DNA of 64,000 nucleotides. It comes from Meghimatium bilineatum (taxonomy: Eukaryota; Mollusca; Gastropoda; Stylommatophora; Philomycidae). Of this stretch, positions 1 through 9,680 are shown piece by piece. A model generated the notes under the pieces. The model was not told the origin of the DNA and ran no database searches. It saw only the letters and a list, made by a program, of their open reading frames with translations. Position 1 is the first letter of the stretch; every line of letters begins with the position of its first letter. The DNA lies in the NCBI GenBank assembly GCA_034231615.1, contig CM067302.1, positions 11,336,820-11,400,819 on the forward strand, written 5' to 3'. Made by a program: the position numbers and the translations under genes.

Positions 1-330
1 ATCTGTGTCTGCATCAGGATCGTGTCAATGCTTGGGATACCAGCTCTATCAAGGACAGTGGTATCTGGAATCTTGTCTTGCCATCTGATGTTCATAACTT
101 TTCTGAGACAATTTGTATTAAAATGATTGCGTTTTTTCACATGACGTCTATACACAGTCCGTGTTTCACTAGCGTATAACAGCACTGGAAGTACCACTGC
201 TCTGTAAACTTTCAGCTTAGTCTGTAGGTTAATGCCATTTCTACGCCATACATTTGCGTACAATCTGCCGAAAGTACTGCTTGCTTTGGCGATCCTTGTA
301 TTGTTCACTACAAAGTGAACGAACGCCAGT
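1..330 (-). pseudogene. Non-LTR retrotransposon reverse transcriptase, C-terminal fragment
   Basis: Read on the minus strand, the left edge encodes a typical RT thumb/C-terminal region of an animal non-LTR element: KLKVYRAVVLPVLLYAS, TVYRRHVKKRNHFN, LRKVMNIRWQDKIPDT and VLDRAGIPSIDTILMQTQ. The element continues beyond the window edge. The same style of sequence recurs at 58130-58800. There is no N-terminal RT or endonuclease, so this is a dead 3' fragment; it lies in the intron upstream of exon 551-661. Confidence 0.75.
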
Positions 331-550
331 ATGACTGTGCTCAGCACCCTATCATTTCTAAGCATCACTAGAACAATCACATACGTCAACATAACTTATG
401 CATTAATCATTTCATCCTTCACAAACTTGCTGGTAATACATCTATCACTACAGCTATTACCACATCAACCACAACAATAGTTATAACAACACTATCTAGA
501 CATTGCTAGCTAACATTTAGTCACAATTTACAACAATATTTTTTCCAGCT

Positions 551-661
551 CCATTTACCCAAGTGTCATCTCTGGGTGTTGCCAGTTTCCGCAGAGCCTT
601 CTATGCGACATTAATTGTAAAAACGAAATTGAATTCTGTCGTGAGAATTTCACGGTTGGAT
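551..661 (+). CDS. Internal exon of a membrane-protein gene (gene 1, exon a)
   Basis: Candidate coding exon. A strong acceptor (T-run then CCAG, ending at 550) follows a branch-like CTAAC at about 508. The first two bases finish a codon begun in an upstream exon outside the window; one frame then stays open for 36 codons. Two donors are possible: GTAGGT after 661 (phase 0) or GTAGCA after 665 (phase 1). I chose 661 because the next exon can only be read in phase 0. The peptide includes RRAFYATLIVKTKL and then VVRISRLD, a strand-helix-like pattern that runs smoothly into the next exon. No family is recognised with certainty; the alternating pattern resembles a SEA-like extracellular module. 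Seen: splice signals, open frame, phase. Inferred: membership of gene 1. Confidence 0.6.
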
Positions 662-694
662 GTAGGTAGCATTGTGTGGTTCTCAATAATTCGT

Positions 695-1040
695 TATATC
701 ATCCTTTACACAATTATGTCATCTACAACGAGATTATTTCATCCTTTACACAATTATGTTATCTTCAGCGACATTATTTCATCCTTTACACAATTATGTT
801 ATCTTCAACGAGATTATCTCATCCTTTATACAAGTGTGTCATCCTTTATATGATTATGTTATCTTTTACACTATTGTCATCCTCTTCGCGAGTGTGTTTT
901 TACTTTACACAAGTATGTCATCCTTTAAATGATTATACCACCATAATTATGTCATATTTTCAACTGTTGTCATCTTTTCCATGATTTTGTCATCCTATAA
1001 ACGATTATACCATATTTACACGATTATGTCATCTTGTCTG
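695..1040. repeat. Degenerate array of CATCCTTTACACAATTATGT-like units
   Basis: About a dozen diverged copies of a 20-30 bp unit. Later copies change to ATGATTATGTCATC-type variants. It lies just inside the intron after exon 551-661. The overlapping open frames there are by-products. Confidence 0.75.
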
Positions 1041-1044
1041 TGAC

Positions 1045-1135
1045 TGCGTGAAACAGACTAAGTCTGTTATTGCCAAAGTACCGGATTCGAATCCCGCCAG
1101 AGGCAAGTATGCATTTGGACCGTTCAGAAAAAAAA
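1045..1135 (+). mobile_element. tRNA-headed SINE fragment
   Basis: Contains a B-box-like GGATTCGAATCCCGCC at 1083-1098 followed by GCAAGTATGC and ACCGTTCAGAAA, the same order as in the reverse-strand copy at 39005-39130. The A-box half is poor. Most likely a decayed tRNA-derived SINE rather than a functional tRNA. Confidence 0.45.
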
Positions 1136-1389
1136 ATGACAAACTACTGAGGGTATTCATATTGCCTAGAAAATCCCTACTGAGGAATAAAATGCTCATT
1201 TGGTGGCTACATCTTGAATAGGATACGCAACCGATTGTATTTGATGGAATAATGGACAGAGAGAACGAGACAAAGAGTCCACAAAGACGTGGTGAAGCAC
1301 TCCTTTACATGCTAATGTCATCCTTGACATGCTTATTTCAACATGACACATTTTTGTTATGAAAAACGCCACAGCATCATCCTTAACTT

Positions 1390-1735
1390 GTCATGTTCAT
1401 CATCATCATCAAGTGGCGTCTCCGCAACGAAGGTTGGCTGCAACATATCTTCAACATCCGCTGTCTCTTGTTTTGGTGGTGCACTCTGCTAGACTGTAAC
1501 CTGTCCATCTTGTGATGTTACTCTCCAATTTTTATCTCAGCCAACCTCTTCCTCGCTTCCATTTGACTTCCCCCTCAAGTAAGGTCTTCAATAAGGTGTC
1601 ATGTCTTTAATATTGTGTCCAAAATATTTTATGTGCCTGATCTTTATTTCCCTTAATAATTCTTTCTTCATATTTAGCGTTGTTACAATTTCGTTGTTTG
1701 TTTTCTTTTTCCATGATGTTCTCCCTATTCCTGTC
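1390..1735 (-). pseudogene. LINE RT 3' end (family X), minus copy
   Basis: The reverse complement matches the + strand copies at 62020-62460 and 26760-26930: a segment for 'yKWExNITRRTGYSLAECTT', then FVAETxLDDD ending in GATGATGATGA. Frameshifted. The 3' end reads toward lower coordinates. Confidence 0.65.
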
Positions 1736-1756
1736 ATGTTATGACGTTATGTTACT

Positions 1757-2165
1757 ATCTCTTGTCTATTGTCTATCCCCAGGTGAATGATTGTTGATCA
1801 CATTCACACTTGCCGTTAAGCGTATGGGTGGTATCTTAAGCTGTCGTTCCAAGGCCAAATATGTCGCCGAGGTTGCATTTAGTCCATGTTTGTTCAAGGT
1901 TATCTTGATGTTTTCTATCCACCGTTTTCTTGGTCTACCTGCTTTACGCCCTGATATTCTTGTATTATATGCTTTTATTGGTATTTGGTTTGGCTTCATT
2001 CTCATAAGGTGACCGAACCAATCTACTTGCTGTCTCTCAATATGTTCGATACATGATATTATACCAACTCTTTTCCTAATTTCTTCATTTCTTATTTTAT
2101 CTAGTTTGGTAACCATTGCAGCTTTCCTCAGACACTTCATTTCACATGTGACGATTTATCTTTCC
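1757..2165 (-). pseudogene. LINE RT 3' end (family Y), minus copy
   Basis: Encodes MKCLRKAAMVTKLDKIRNEE, the block GHLMRMKPNQIP and GRPRKRWIENIKI, the usual end of this RT family. It terminates at a tail made of ACAATAG repeats (TCTATTGTCTATCCCC on the + strand at 1762-1780). Related copies are at 4345-4950, 5512-6168 and 60572-61045. Inactive 5'-truncated copy. Confidence 0.75.
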
Positions 2166-2224
2166 TGCGAAGCTGTTAAAGACCATGTTGTGAGATCCAG
2201 CGAATATGACATCTGTTAATTTAT

Positions 2225-2515
2225 TATGTCTTTATTTATGCCATTTTTCGTCTTATAGTCCATGCTTGTTGTTACAATATGTTCCATCTTTCCTCTTCTC
2301 AGGATGTGTCCAAAAATGTGAAGTGTCTCTTTGTGATGCGGTTCAGCAGCTCTCATTTTGAATTATCTTCTTTCAAGATATCTTCGTTACTCTGTGTATC
2401 TGTCCATGCTGTTTTTAACATTCTCCTATAACGCCACATCTCTGCTGCTTCAATATAATGTTTCACTGTTCTGCTGAGTGTCCAAGATTCACTTCAATAC
2501 ATCAGAATTGGATCT
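2225..2515 (-). pseudogene. Degenerate LINE RT C-terminal fragment
   Basis: The minus strand shows SESWTLSRTVKHYIEAAEMW and YRRMLKTAWTDTQSNEDILK with later stops and frameshifts. This is the conserved 'tyr-gly-x-glu-x-trp-thr' neighbourhood of animal non-LTR RTs. Older than the family Y copy beside it. Confidence 0.6.
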
Positions 2516-2621
2516 ATATAATTTATGTGATTATATTATCCTTAATCAGATGAGGCTGACATTGGTATCGAAGCACAGGTTATGTGGCAGTATTTCATGG
2601 AAGCATGAAAATGAAGATGGA

Positions 2622-3020
2622 TGAGCATGCGGTTGGGTCTGTGGGTCTCACCAATGACCCACTAGACAAACCACCCATGCAAACCACCTTAGTAGATAAC
2701 ATGCCTTTATATTGAGGTTGTCTTCTTATAGAAGCTTCATGGCACGTCATCTATACAATCACGTAGTAGTAACCTTCGATAAGTAACTATGTTGTTTCGA
2801 CAGGCCGACGTTATGCTTGAACTAGTTACGGGCACGGCGTTGGTGGGCGGAACAACAAAGAAACCTCTTGCAAGGGCTAGAGTTGTGTCCTGATGTCGAC
2901 GTCTGTTTCGGTGGCATTGTACTCGAAACACCGAGTTGAATGACTGCTGGAATAGAGGGCGGAGCACTTATGGGAATGCCCCCGTGCTGTGAGACCAGTT
3001 TTCTAATCAAAAATCAAGAA
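2622..3020 (+). mobile_element. Full-length B element with 9-bp target duplication
   Basis: A 399-bp element starting TGAGCATGCGGTTGGG and ending in CAAAAATCAAGAA, flanked by GAAGATGGA at 2613-2621 and 3021-3029. The same sequence occurs whole at 35120-35533 and in halves elsewhere. It opens with an imperfect 56-bp hairpin and has no coding frame of its own. The variable target duplication and AATCAAGAA tail suggest a non-LTR-mobilised SINE-like element. Confidence 0.75.
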
Positions 3021-3029
3021 GAAGATGGA

Positions 3030-3330
3030 AGCAGTGATGGTTTCATGTGGTGACTGAAATACCAACACGCACGATGATACTCTCAGACTCCCAATTCCTG
3101 CTACAGGAGATAGAAAGATGTATGTTAGGAAAGGAGCGGGTCACGTTAATGAACAACTTTTTCTCCAGAGTTTTACATGGATATACTGCCCTGGTCATGC
3201 GGGATCAGAGGTAATGAAGGAGCAGACTTTTTGGCGAGATAGGATCAGTCTCATAAAGGGCAGTCATTGATTTACTAGAAGACGATATTGGGGTTGATAA
3301 GGTTGAGCAAATGATAAAAATGAATGATAC
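3030..3330 (+). pseudogene. LINE RNase H fragment, frameshifted
   Basis: The + strand shows ILSDSQFLLQEIE and, after a frameshift, WIYCPGHAG...GNEGADFLA. These match the 'SDS' and 'PGHxGxxGNExAD' parts of a retroelement RNase H. Related to the better copy at 16356-17115. Confidence 0.55.
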
Positions 3331-3369
3331 AAATATGGTTAACCAGATGTGAAGATAAAAAAATAAAAT

Positions 3370-4085
3370 TATGGATAACCACATAAAGATGTAGATGAAA
3401 CGAAAATCATGAGCTTTACCGGCCTGACAGAATCAATTAAACTAGATGGTAATATACTAGACAACTTTTCAAATTTCGTATATTTGGGAAGCAAGATAAC
3501 AGCAGAAAGTGATACCAACTCAGAAATCAAGACTCGAATCGCTCTCTCCTCCAACGGCTTTAACAAACTCTCAAACATCTGGAGATCGCAGATCGCAAGT
3601 AAACACATCAAACTGCGACTTTTCAATGCAAGTGTGATTCCATCATTGACATATGGATGTGAAAGTTGGAAATCTACCGCAATAATGAATAAGAAGTTGG
3701 TTGCATTCGAGAATAGATGCCTCAGAAAAATCACAGACACTAATTGGAAAGACTTCAAATCAAACGACATACTAAGAGAAGAGACAAAACAAGAATATGT
3801 GATGAACATCATCAGAAAACATCGCTGGACATACATCGGTCACATACTTAGAATGAAGGAAGATAGAATTCCACGGCAAGCCTTCATGTGAACACCAGAC
3901 GGGAAAAAGAAAACAGGGAAGACCAAAAACAACGCTCAGAAGAACATTTATGAATGAATTAAAATCAACCGGCATAAATGCACTAGACCTGCAATCCTTG
4001 GCAACTGACCGACAGACATGGAGAACTATGACATCCTCCCTATGTGCCAAACTTGGCAAAAGAGGAACTGACTGACTAGCTGACT
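3370..4085 (+). pseudogene. LINE RT C-terminal fragment (family Z)
   Basis: An open frame at 3409-3891 reads NFVYLGSKITAESDTNSEI, SNIWRSQIASKHIKLRLFNA and ENRCLRKITDTNWKDFK, then YIGHILRMKEDRIPRQAF. A one-base slip after 3890 breaks the end (TPDGKxKTGxxK, then DLQSLATDRQTWRTMTSxL). The 3' end carries CTGACTGACTAGCTGACTGAC. A deleted copy is at 36345-36670. Non-autonomous remnant in gene 1's first visible intron. Confidence 0.75.
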
Positions 4086-4344
4086 GACAGGTGAAGATAG
4101 AAAAGGAGTCCAACCTGAATAGATCCGAAGATCACATAATCAACATTTGACTTGGATTTTGAGTCTGCCTTCTCTTGGATGTCGTTCGGGACAGAAAGGG
4201 AAGAACTTACGTTCCGTGTGCATTGATGGTGATTTCAAATCAAAACGGGCATGATTATACCCTGCTATGTAGGCGCTACAATAATCATAGTTCTGGGCAA
4301 AATTGTTAATTAGAATGATTAAGCTGTTATTTTTACTTGTACTG

Positions 4345-4950
4345 ATCAACAGTTTTTAGACAGAGAAATAGAAACAAGGTGCCAGAAAGCAAACACAGTG
4401 ACTTACCAACTTTCACCATTACTTCTTTATCTAAAGATCAAGATGGAAATTAAAAAAAAACAAATAATATCTACAATTATATCTACCAACACTGTGCTAC
4501 CAATGTCAAACATGGTCTTTAACAGCTTCGCAGCAAAAAAAAATCGTCACATGTGAAATGAAGTGTCTGAGGAAAGCTGCATATGGTTACCAAACTAGAT
4601 AAAATAATAAATGAAGAAATTAGGAAAAGAGTTGGTATAATATCATGTATCGAACATATTGAGAGACAGCAAGTAAAATGGTTCGGTCACCTTATGAGAA
4701 TGAAGACAAACAAAATACCAATAAGAGCATTATAATACAAGAATATCCGGGCGTAAAGCCAAAGGTAGACCACGAAAACGGTGGATACAAAACATCAAGA
4801 TAACCTTGAACAAACATGGACTAAATGCAACCTCGGCGACACATCTGGCCTTGAAACGACAGCTTAAGATACCACCCCTACGCTTAACGGCAAATGTTAA
4901 TGTGATCAACAATCATTCACCTGGGGATAGACAATAGACAATAGATAGAC
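4345..4950 (+). pseudogene. LINE RT 3' end (family Y), plus copy
   Basis: Starts in 'DREIETRCQKANTVTYQLSPLL', passes CEMKCLRKAA with a frameshift, then GHLMRMK and GRPRKRWIQNIKIT. It ends in AGACAATAGACAATAGATAGAC. Its right edge is about 45 bp before exon 4995-5186. Opposite in orientation to the copy at 5512-6168. Confidence 0.7.
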
Positions 4951-4994
4951 TGATCAACATTGTTCATTAGACTGATTAAACAATTCATTTTCAG

Positions 4995-5186
4995 ATACAA
5001 CCAGCTGCCAACAGTCAGACAGTAGTTCGATTCAAACTTTTCGACCTCAAACCTCTTAACATTCAAAGTGCTGTCCCAAGTGCTCAGCCTGGGGTTTCTA
5101 ACAATGAGATATACAGCCAGCTCAACGCTGCAATCAACACTGGAACATTTTCTGTTGCTGTTTTTGATCCGACAAACATCAATGCG
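4995..5186 (+). CDS. Internal exon of a membrane-protein gene (gene 1, exon b)
   Basis: A 192-bp exon between acceptor CATTTTCAG (ends 4994) and donor GTAAGC (starts 5187). Only one frame is open (64 codons); the other two hit stops quickly, so it begins and ends in phase 0. Key peptide parts are TVVRFKLFDLKPLNIQS, EIYSQLNAAINTGTFSVAV and FDPTNINA. The pattern (a strand of the form VVxFxLxD, then a helix ending in a short 'G-x-F-x-V' strand) is what SEA-like juxtamembrane domains show; the family call is inference. The exon sits in the 570-bp gap between two oppositely oriented copies of one LINE family (4345-4950 and 5512-6168). Alternative: a processed fragment, but intact splice sites and matching phases argue against that. 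Confidence 0.72.
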
Positions 5187-5284
5187 GTAAGCGTTCTGTG
5201 TTCGTCCTGTAAGGGACCTCTCTTTCTTCTTTCGTTTGCTAATAATATCTATATCTGCAGTGTTTTCGTGTATAAATTGGACTT

Positions 5285-5511
5285 TTTTCCATATAGTTAG
5301 TTAGTTAGTCGTTGGATTATCGCCATTGCACTCTGGACACGTCCATGGATGCTCAGATCTCTCCTTGAATGCAGCCGCCATTACACGTTGACTGACGGTC
5401 CCAGTACGCAGTTGATTGACCATCATTCTTTCTTGCCCACGAAACCGCTCCTTTCTGGCGACACCACAATTCAAACCGACTTCCTTTATCATTTCCTCGT
5501 GCGTTTTCCCG
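5285..5511 (-). pseudogene. RNase H LINE, 3' part (split by an insertion)
   Basis: The minus strand reads EVGLNCGVARKERFRGQERM, MVNQLRTGTVSQRVMAAAF and WTCPECNGDNPTTN, then a tail of CTAA repeats (GTTAGTTAGTTAG at 5296-5309 on +). It is homologous to the end of the copy at 16356-17115. Its upstream part resumes at 6169. The apparent long frame at 5301-5897 is a chimera of two different LINEs. Confidence 0.7.
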
Positions 5512-6168
5512 TCTATTGTCTTTTGTCTTTCCCCATGTGAATGATTGTTGATTGCATTCACACTTGCCGTTAAGCGTAGGGGTGGTATCTTAAGCTGTCG
5601 TTTCAAGGCCAGATGTGTCGCCGAGGTTGAATTTGGTCCATGTTTGTTCAAGGCTATCTTGATGTTTTCTATCCACTGTTTTCTTGGTCTACCTTTGGCT
5701 TTACGCCCGGATATTCTTGTATTATATGCTCTTATTGGTATTTGGTTTGGCTTCATTCTCATAAGGTGATCGAACCATTTTACTTGCTGTCTCTCAATAT
5801 GTTCGATACATGATATTATACCAACTCTTTTCCTAATTTCTTCATTTCTTATTTTATCCAGTTTGGTAACCATTGCAGCTTTCCTCAGACACTTCATTTC
5901 ACATGTGACGATTTTTCTTTGCTGCGAAGCTGTTAAAGACCATGTTTGACATTGGTAGCACAGTGTTGGTATAAAAATTATAGATATTATTTGTTTTTTT
6001 TAAATTTCTATCTTGATCTTTGGATGAAGAAGTAATGGTGAAAGTTGGTAAGTCACTGTGTTTGCTTTCTGGCACCTTGTTTCTATTTCTATGTCTAGTC
6101 TTCCATCTTCAGAAAAAATGCTGCCTAGATATTTAAATTCTTTGGCTTGTTTCACTTTGGTGTTATCT
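5512..6168 (-). mobile_element. Family Y LINE fragment inserted into the RNase H LINE
   Basis: Flanked by a perfect 10-bp direct repeat CGTTTTCCCG (5502-5511 and 6169-6178). The minus strand encodes EFKYLGS, DIEIETRCQKANTVTYQLSP, CYQCQTWSLTASQQRKIV and MKCLRKAAMVTKLDKIRNEE, then NQIPIRAYNTRISGRKAKGR. The tail is AGACAAAAGACAATAGACG. Both ends and the target duplication are visible, so this is a complete 5'-truncated insertion. Confidence 0.8.
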
Positions 6169-6690
6169 CGTTTTCCCGTAGGGCGCTCAAAATTTCTGCT
6201 TTATCCATCGCTTAACCAATAGCCGTAGTAGCAGACTGTGCGGCCAACCTATCTGCTCTCTCATTACCCCGGACTCCCGCATGTCCAAGCACAAAAATAA
6301 AAGTCACTTTACGCATACAGGAATTCTTCACTGCATCCAGCCACTGAATGTATATTTCCTGAACTTTCATAATCATGCTCATCGAGTCACTGAGTATGCA
6401 GACATGCTCGCAGATTGTCTGCAAACACACTCATTTCAAAGCTTTGGTTACTGCCAAAACCTCCATTGTCCTGCTGCTTGTCGTCTGAGCGAAAGCACCA
6501 CTTGCCTCTCTGATGGTTCCCCCCCCCCCCCCACCATTGAACCGTGAAGGCCCAGGCACTTCTGGCGTGTCTCTCAACCGACCCATTTGTATATACAATC
6601 ATATCCCTGGAATTTTCACCGATTAGAGCGAGTACCCCCGACTCCACCACTGTCGGACTCCATTCCCTGCATTCTCTACTGAGTGTTATT
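6169..6690 (-). pseudogene. RNase H LINE, 5' part (split by an insertion)
   Basis: The minus strand shows VVESGVLALIGENSRDMIVY, TNGSVERHARSAWAF, then after a frameshift HVCILSDSMSMIMKVQ and VTFIFVLGHAGVRGNERADR. The first catalytic Asp is changed (TNGS where TDGS is usual), and a C-run near 6520 breaks the frame. A possible outer target duplication TTTTTCCATAT occurs at 5284-5294 and 6767-6777. Confidence 0.7.
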
Positions 6691-7052
6691 ATTACTTTAC
6701 AGACTCGGACAAACTAAAGGCGCACGACTCCATTCCGTATATTTTCCCATATTTTTTCAAATATAATTTTTCCATATCTTGTTGTGTACCATAGAGTTTA
6801 CCATTCATAGGTGTATCATATGGTCTGCATGAGCAGCTGCTGGTATCATAGTTTGCTAATTCTTGAAGACTATACTCTGCAGTTTGAATGAGTTACCCAC
6901 ATGTACACTTCGCTGATGTGCCAATTTTAAATTGTATGTATATATTGATGTTTATTCTCTTGCGTCCAGTTCTCAGTCGAAATATGAGATGATAATTTTA
7001 TTATATAAAAATAATTTATTAATTTCACTATCTATATATTCTTCATCGTTAA

Positions 7053-8402
7053 AGGACCCCATATCTGAAATAGCTTAGGGATCCATATCTAAAATAGCTT
7101 AGGGCCCCATATCTCGAATAGCTTAGGGCCCCATATCTCAAATAGCTAAGGACCCCATATCTAAAATAGCTTAGGGCCCCATATCTCAAATAGCTTAGAC
7201 CCCATATCTCAAATAGCGTAGGAACCCATATCTCAAATAGCTTAGGACCTCATATCTCAAATAGCTTAGGACCCAATATCTCAAATAGCTTAGGCCCCAA
7301 TATCTAAAATAGCTTAGGGCCCCATATCTCAAATAGCTTAGACCCCATATCTCAAATAGCTTAGACCCCATATCTCAAATAGCTTAGGGCCCTATATCTC
7401 GAATAGCTTAGGGCCCCATATCTCAAATAGCGTAGGACCAAATATCTCAAATAGCTTAGGGACCATATCTAAAATAGCTTAGGGCCCCATATCTCAAATA
7501 GCTTAGACCCCATATCTCAAATAGCGTAGGAACCCATATCTCAAATAGCTTAGGACCTCATATCTCAAATAGCTTAGGACCCAATATCTCAAATAGCGTA
7601 GGATCAAATATCTCAAATAGCTTAGGGCCCCATATCTCAAATATCTTAGACCCCATATCTCAAATAGCTTAGGCCCCAATATATAAAATAGCTTAGGGCC
7701 CCATATCTCAAATAGCTTAGACCCCATATCTCGAATAGCTTAGGGCCCCATATCTCAAATAGCGTAGGACCAAATATCTCAAATAGCTTAGGGACCATAT
7801 CTCAAATAGCTTAGGGCCCTATATCTCGAATAGCTTAGGACCCCATATCTCAAATAGCTTAGGGCCCCAATATCTCAAATAGCTTAGGGCCCCATATCTC
7901 AAATAGCGTAGGATCAAATATCTCAAATAGCTTAGGGCCCCATATCTCAAATATCTTAGACCCCATATCTCAAATAGCTTAGGACCCCATATCTCAAATA
8001 GCTTAGGACCCCAATATCTCAAATAGCTTAGGGCCCCATATCTCAAATAGCGTAGGACCAAATATCTCAAATAGCTTAGGGCCCTATATCTCGAATAGCT
8101 TAGGACCCCATATCTCAAATAGCTTAGGGCCCCAATATCTCAAATAGCTTAGGGCCCCATATCTCGAATAGCTTAGGGCCCCATATCTCAAATAGCGTAG
8201 GACCAAATATCTCGAATAGCTTAGGACCCCATATCTCAAATAGCTTAGGGCCCCAATATCTCAAATAGCTTAGGGCCCCATATCTCGAATAGCGTAGGGC
8301 CCCATATCTCAAATAGCTTAGGGCCCCATATCTCAAATAGCTTAGGACCCCATATCTCAAATATCTTAGACCCCATATCTAAAATAGCTTAGGGCCCTAT
8401 CA
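7053..8402. repeat. 23-bp minisatellite (CCCCATATCTCAAATAGCTTAGGG)
   Basis: About 58 copies of a 21-24 bp unit with local variants (AGCGTAGGAC, GGGACC, ATCTCGAATAG). Blocks of several variants recur in the same order, indicating higher-order duplication. It ends in TATCAAGTCTAAATCCGGTCCTG (8398-8420), a hAT-type terminus also found at 25055-25080. Confidence 0.9.
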
Positions 8403-8430
8403 AGTCTAAATCCGGTCCTGCCTACAGCAA
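8398..8430 (+). mobile_element. hAT-like terminal sequence at the edge of the array
   Basis: GGGCCCTATCAAGTCTAAAT followed by CCGGTCCTG resembles the end of hAT MITEs (compare CCGGCCCTG at 12957-12965). No matching left terminus or 8-bp duplication is visible beyond the array. Confidence 0.45.
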
Positions 8431-8457
8431 TTTTTGCTTTGTTATTCTTTGATACAA

Positions 8458-8990
8458 CGTCACAGACAGACCACTCATGTTTGGTGTTCTTCTAGACAAC
8501 GTCATAGACAGACCACTCATGTTTAGTGTTCTTCGAGACAACGTCATAGACAGACCACTCATGTTTGGTGTTCTTCTAGACAACGTCATAGACAGACCAC
8601 TCATATTTGGTGTTCTTCTAGACAACGTCATAGACAGACCACTCATGTTTGGTGTTCTTCTAGACAACGTCATAGACAGACCACTCATGTTTGGTGTTCT
8701 TCTAGACAACGTCATAGACAGACCACTCATGTTTGGTGTTCTTCTAGACAACGTCATAGACAGACCACTCATGTTTAGTGTTCTTCGAGAAAACGTCATA
8801 GACAGACCACTCATGTTTGGTGTTCTTCTAGACAACGTCATAGACAGACCACTCATGTTTGGTGTTCTTCTAGACAACGTCATAGACAGACCACTCATGT
8901 TTGGTGTTCTTCGAGACAACGTCATAGACAGACCACTCATATTTGGTGTTCTTCGAGACAACGTCACAGACAGACCACTCCTGTTTAGTC
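8458..8990. repeat. 42-bp minisatellite open on both strands
   Basis: About 12.5 copies of a 42-bp unit (ACGTCATAGACAGACCACTC, then ATGTTTGGTGTTCTTCTAGA plus 2 bases). Because 42 is a multiple of three and no stop occurs, both strands give repetitive frames (FGVLLDNVIDRPLM on +, TPNMSGLSMTLSRR on -). No start context or non-repeat coding flank, so not a gene. Confidence 0.9.
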
Positions 8991-9219
8991 AAGTAGAATG
9001 TACTTTTTATAATGCGCAAAAAAAAACACCGGAGATCACGATTCGTGTAATCTAGTCGCCACGACCTCCGTCTTTAACTGTTATTGTTAAGACCTAACTA
9101 TTCCTGAGTTACAATGAAAGGAATTTTCCATAGCTTCCTGATTCTGGGAAAACGTGACAATCAGTTTCGCGCAAATATGCAGAGAATTTCGAAAAACTAC
9201 TCAAGAACCAGAATGTATG

Positions 9220-9500
9220 TTTATTCATTCAAACAAAATCTTCATACTCAATTCATATTATTTGTTTTCTCACATTCAAACAAAAATTTCTCAAATTCCA
9301 GACTCATTCCCTCCCACTCCTCACTCACTGACTCCCACTCCTCACTCACGTCCTATATTGTCTATTGCCTATCCCAAGGTGGATGATGGTCAGAATATCT
9401 GCCATATCCAATTCGTATTATTTGTCTCTGCACATACAAACACACACTTCTATGACACACACAATTCATTGTTTCCACATGCAGACAAATCTTTATGCAG
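9220..9500. repeat. Degenerate relatives of the 40-bp acceptor-like unit
   Basis: Segments such as TTCAAACAAAATCTTCATAC followed by a T-rich stretch and CACATTCAAACAAAA recur at 9228, 9283 and 9436. They look like older, diverged copies of the unit that is sharp at 9681-9860. Confidence 0.4.
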
Positions 9501-9650
9501 ATATTTCGGGCCATTGGAGCAAATAAAACCACGACAAAAACGTAATTCTATTCTCTGTACCACATTCTGCCGCAAAACTAGTAGCACCATCATCCCGCTA
9601 CACGGCAGATTTAGTGGGAGTTTGAGAATGAACGATGAAGAAGAAGATGT
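9480..9650 (+). mobile_element. Degenerate SINE of family A2
   Basis: Contains GGGCCATTGGAGCAAATAAA, then CACGACAAAAACGTAATTCT and GAGTTTGAGAATGAACGATG with a GAAGAAGAAGA tail, in the same order as the better copies at 47166-47335 (+) and 24089-24253 (-). Confidence 0.6.
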
Positions 9651-9680
9651 CATATTCAATGCATATTCTTTTTCCCCCAG

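Noticed and set aside
5301..5897. 198-residue frame on the minus strand as a single protein
   Set aside because: It spans the junction of two different LINEs (10-bp target duplication at 5502-5511), so it is a chance fusion.
7053..8402. Telomere-like repeat (TTAGGG inside units)
   Set aside because: TTAGGG occurs only as part of a 23-bp unit linked to a hAT-like end.
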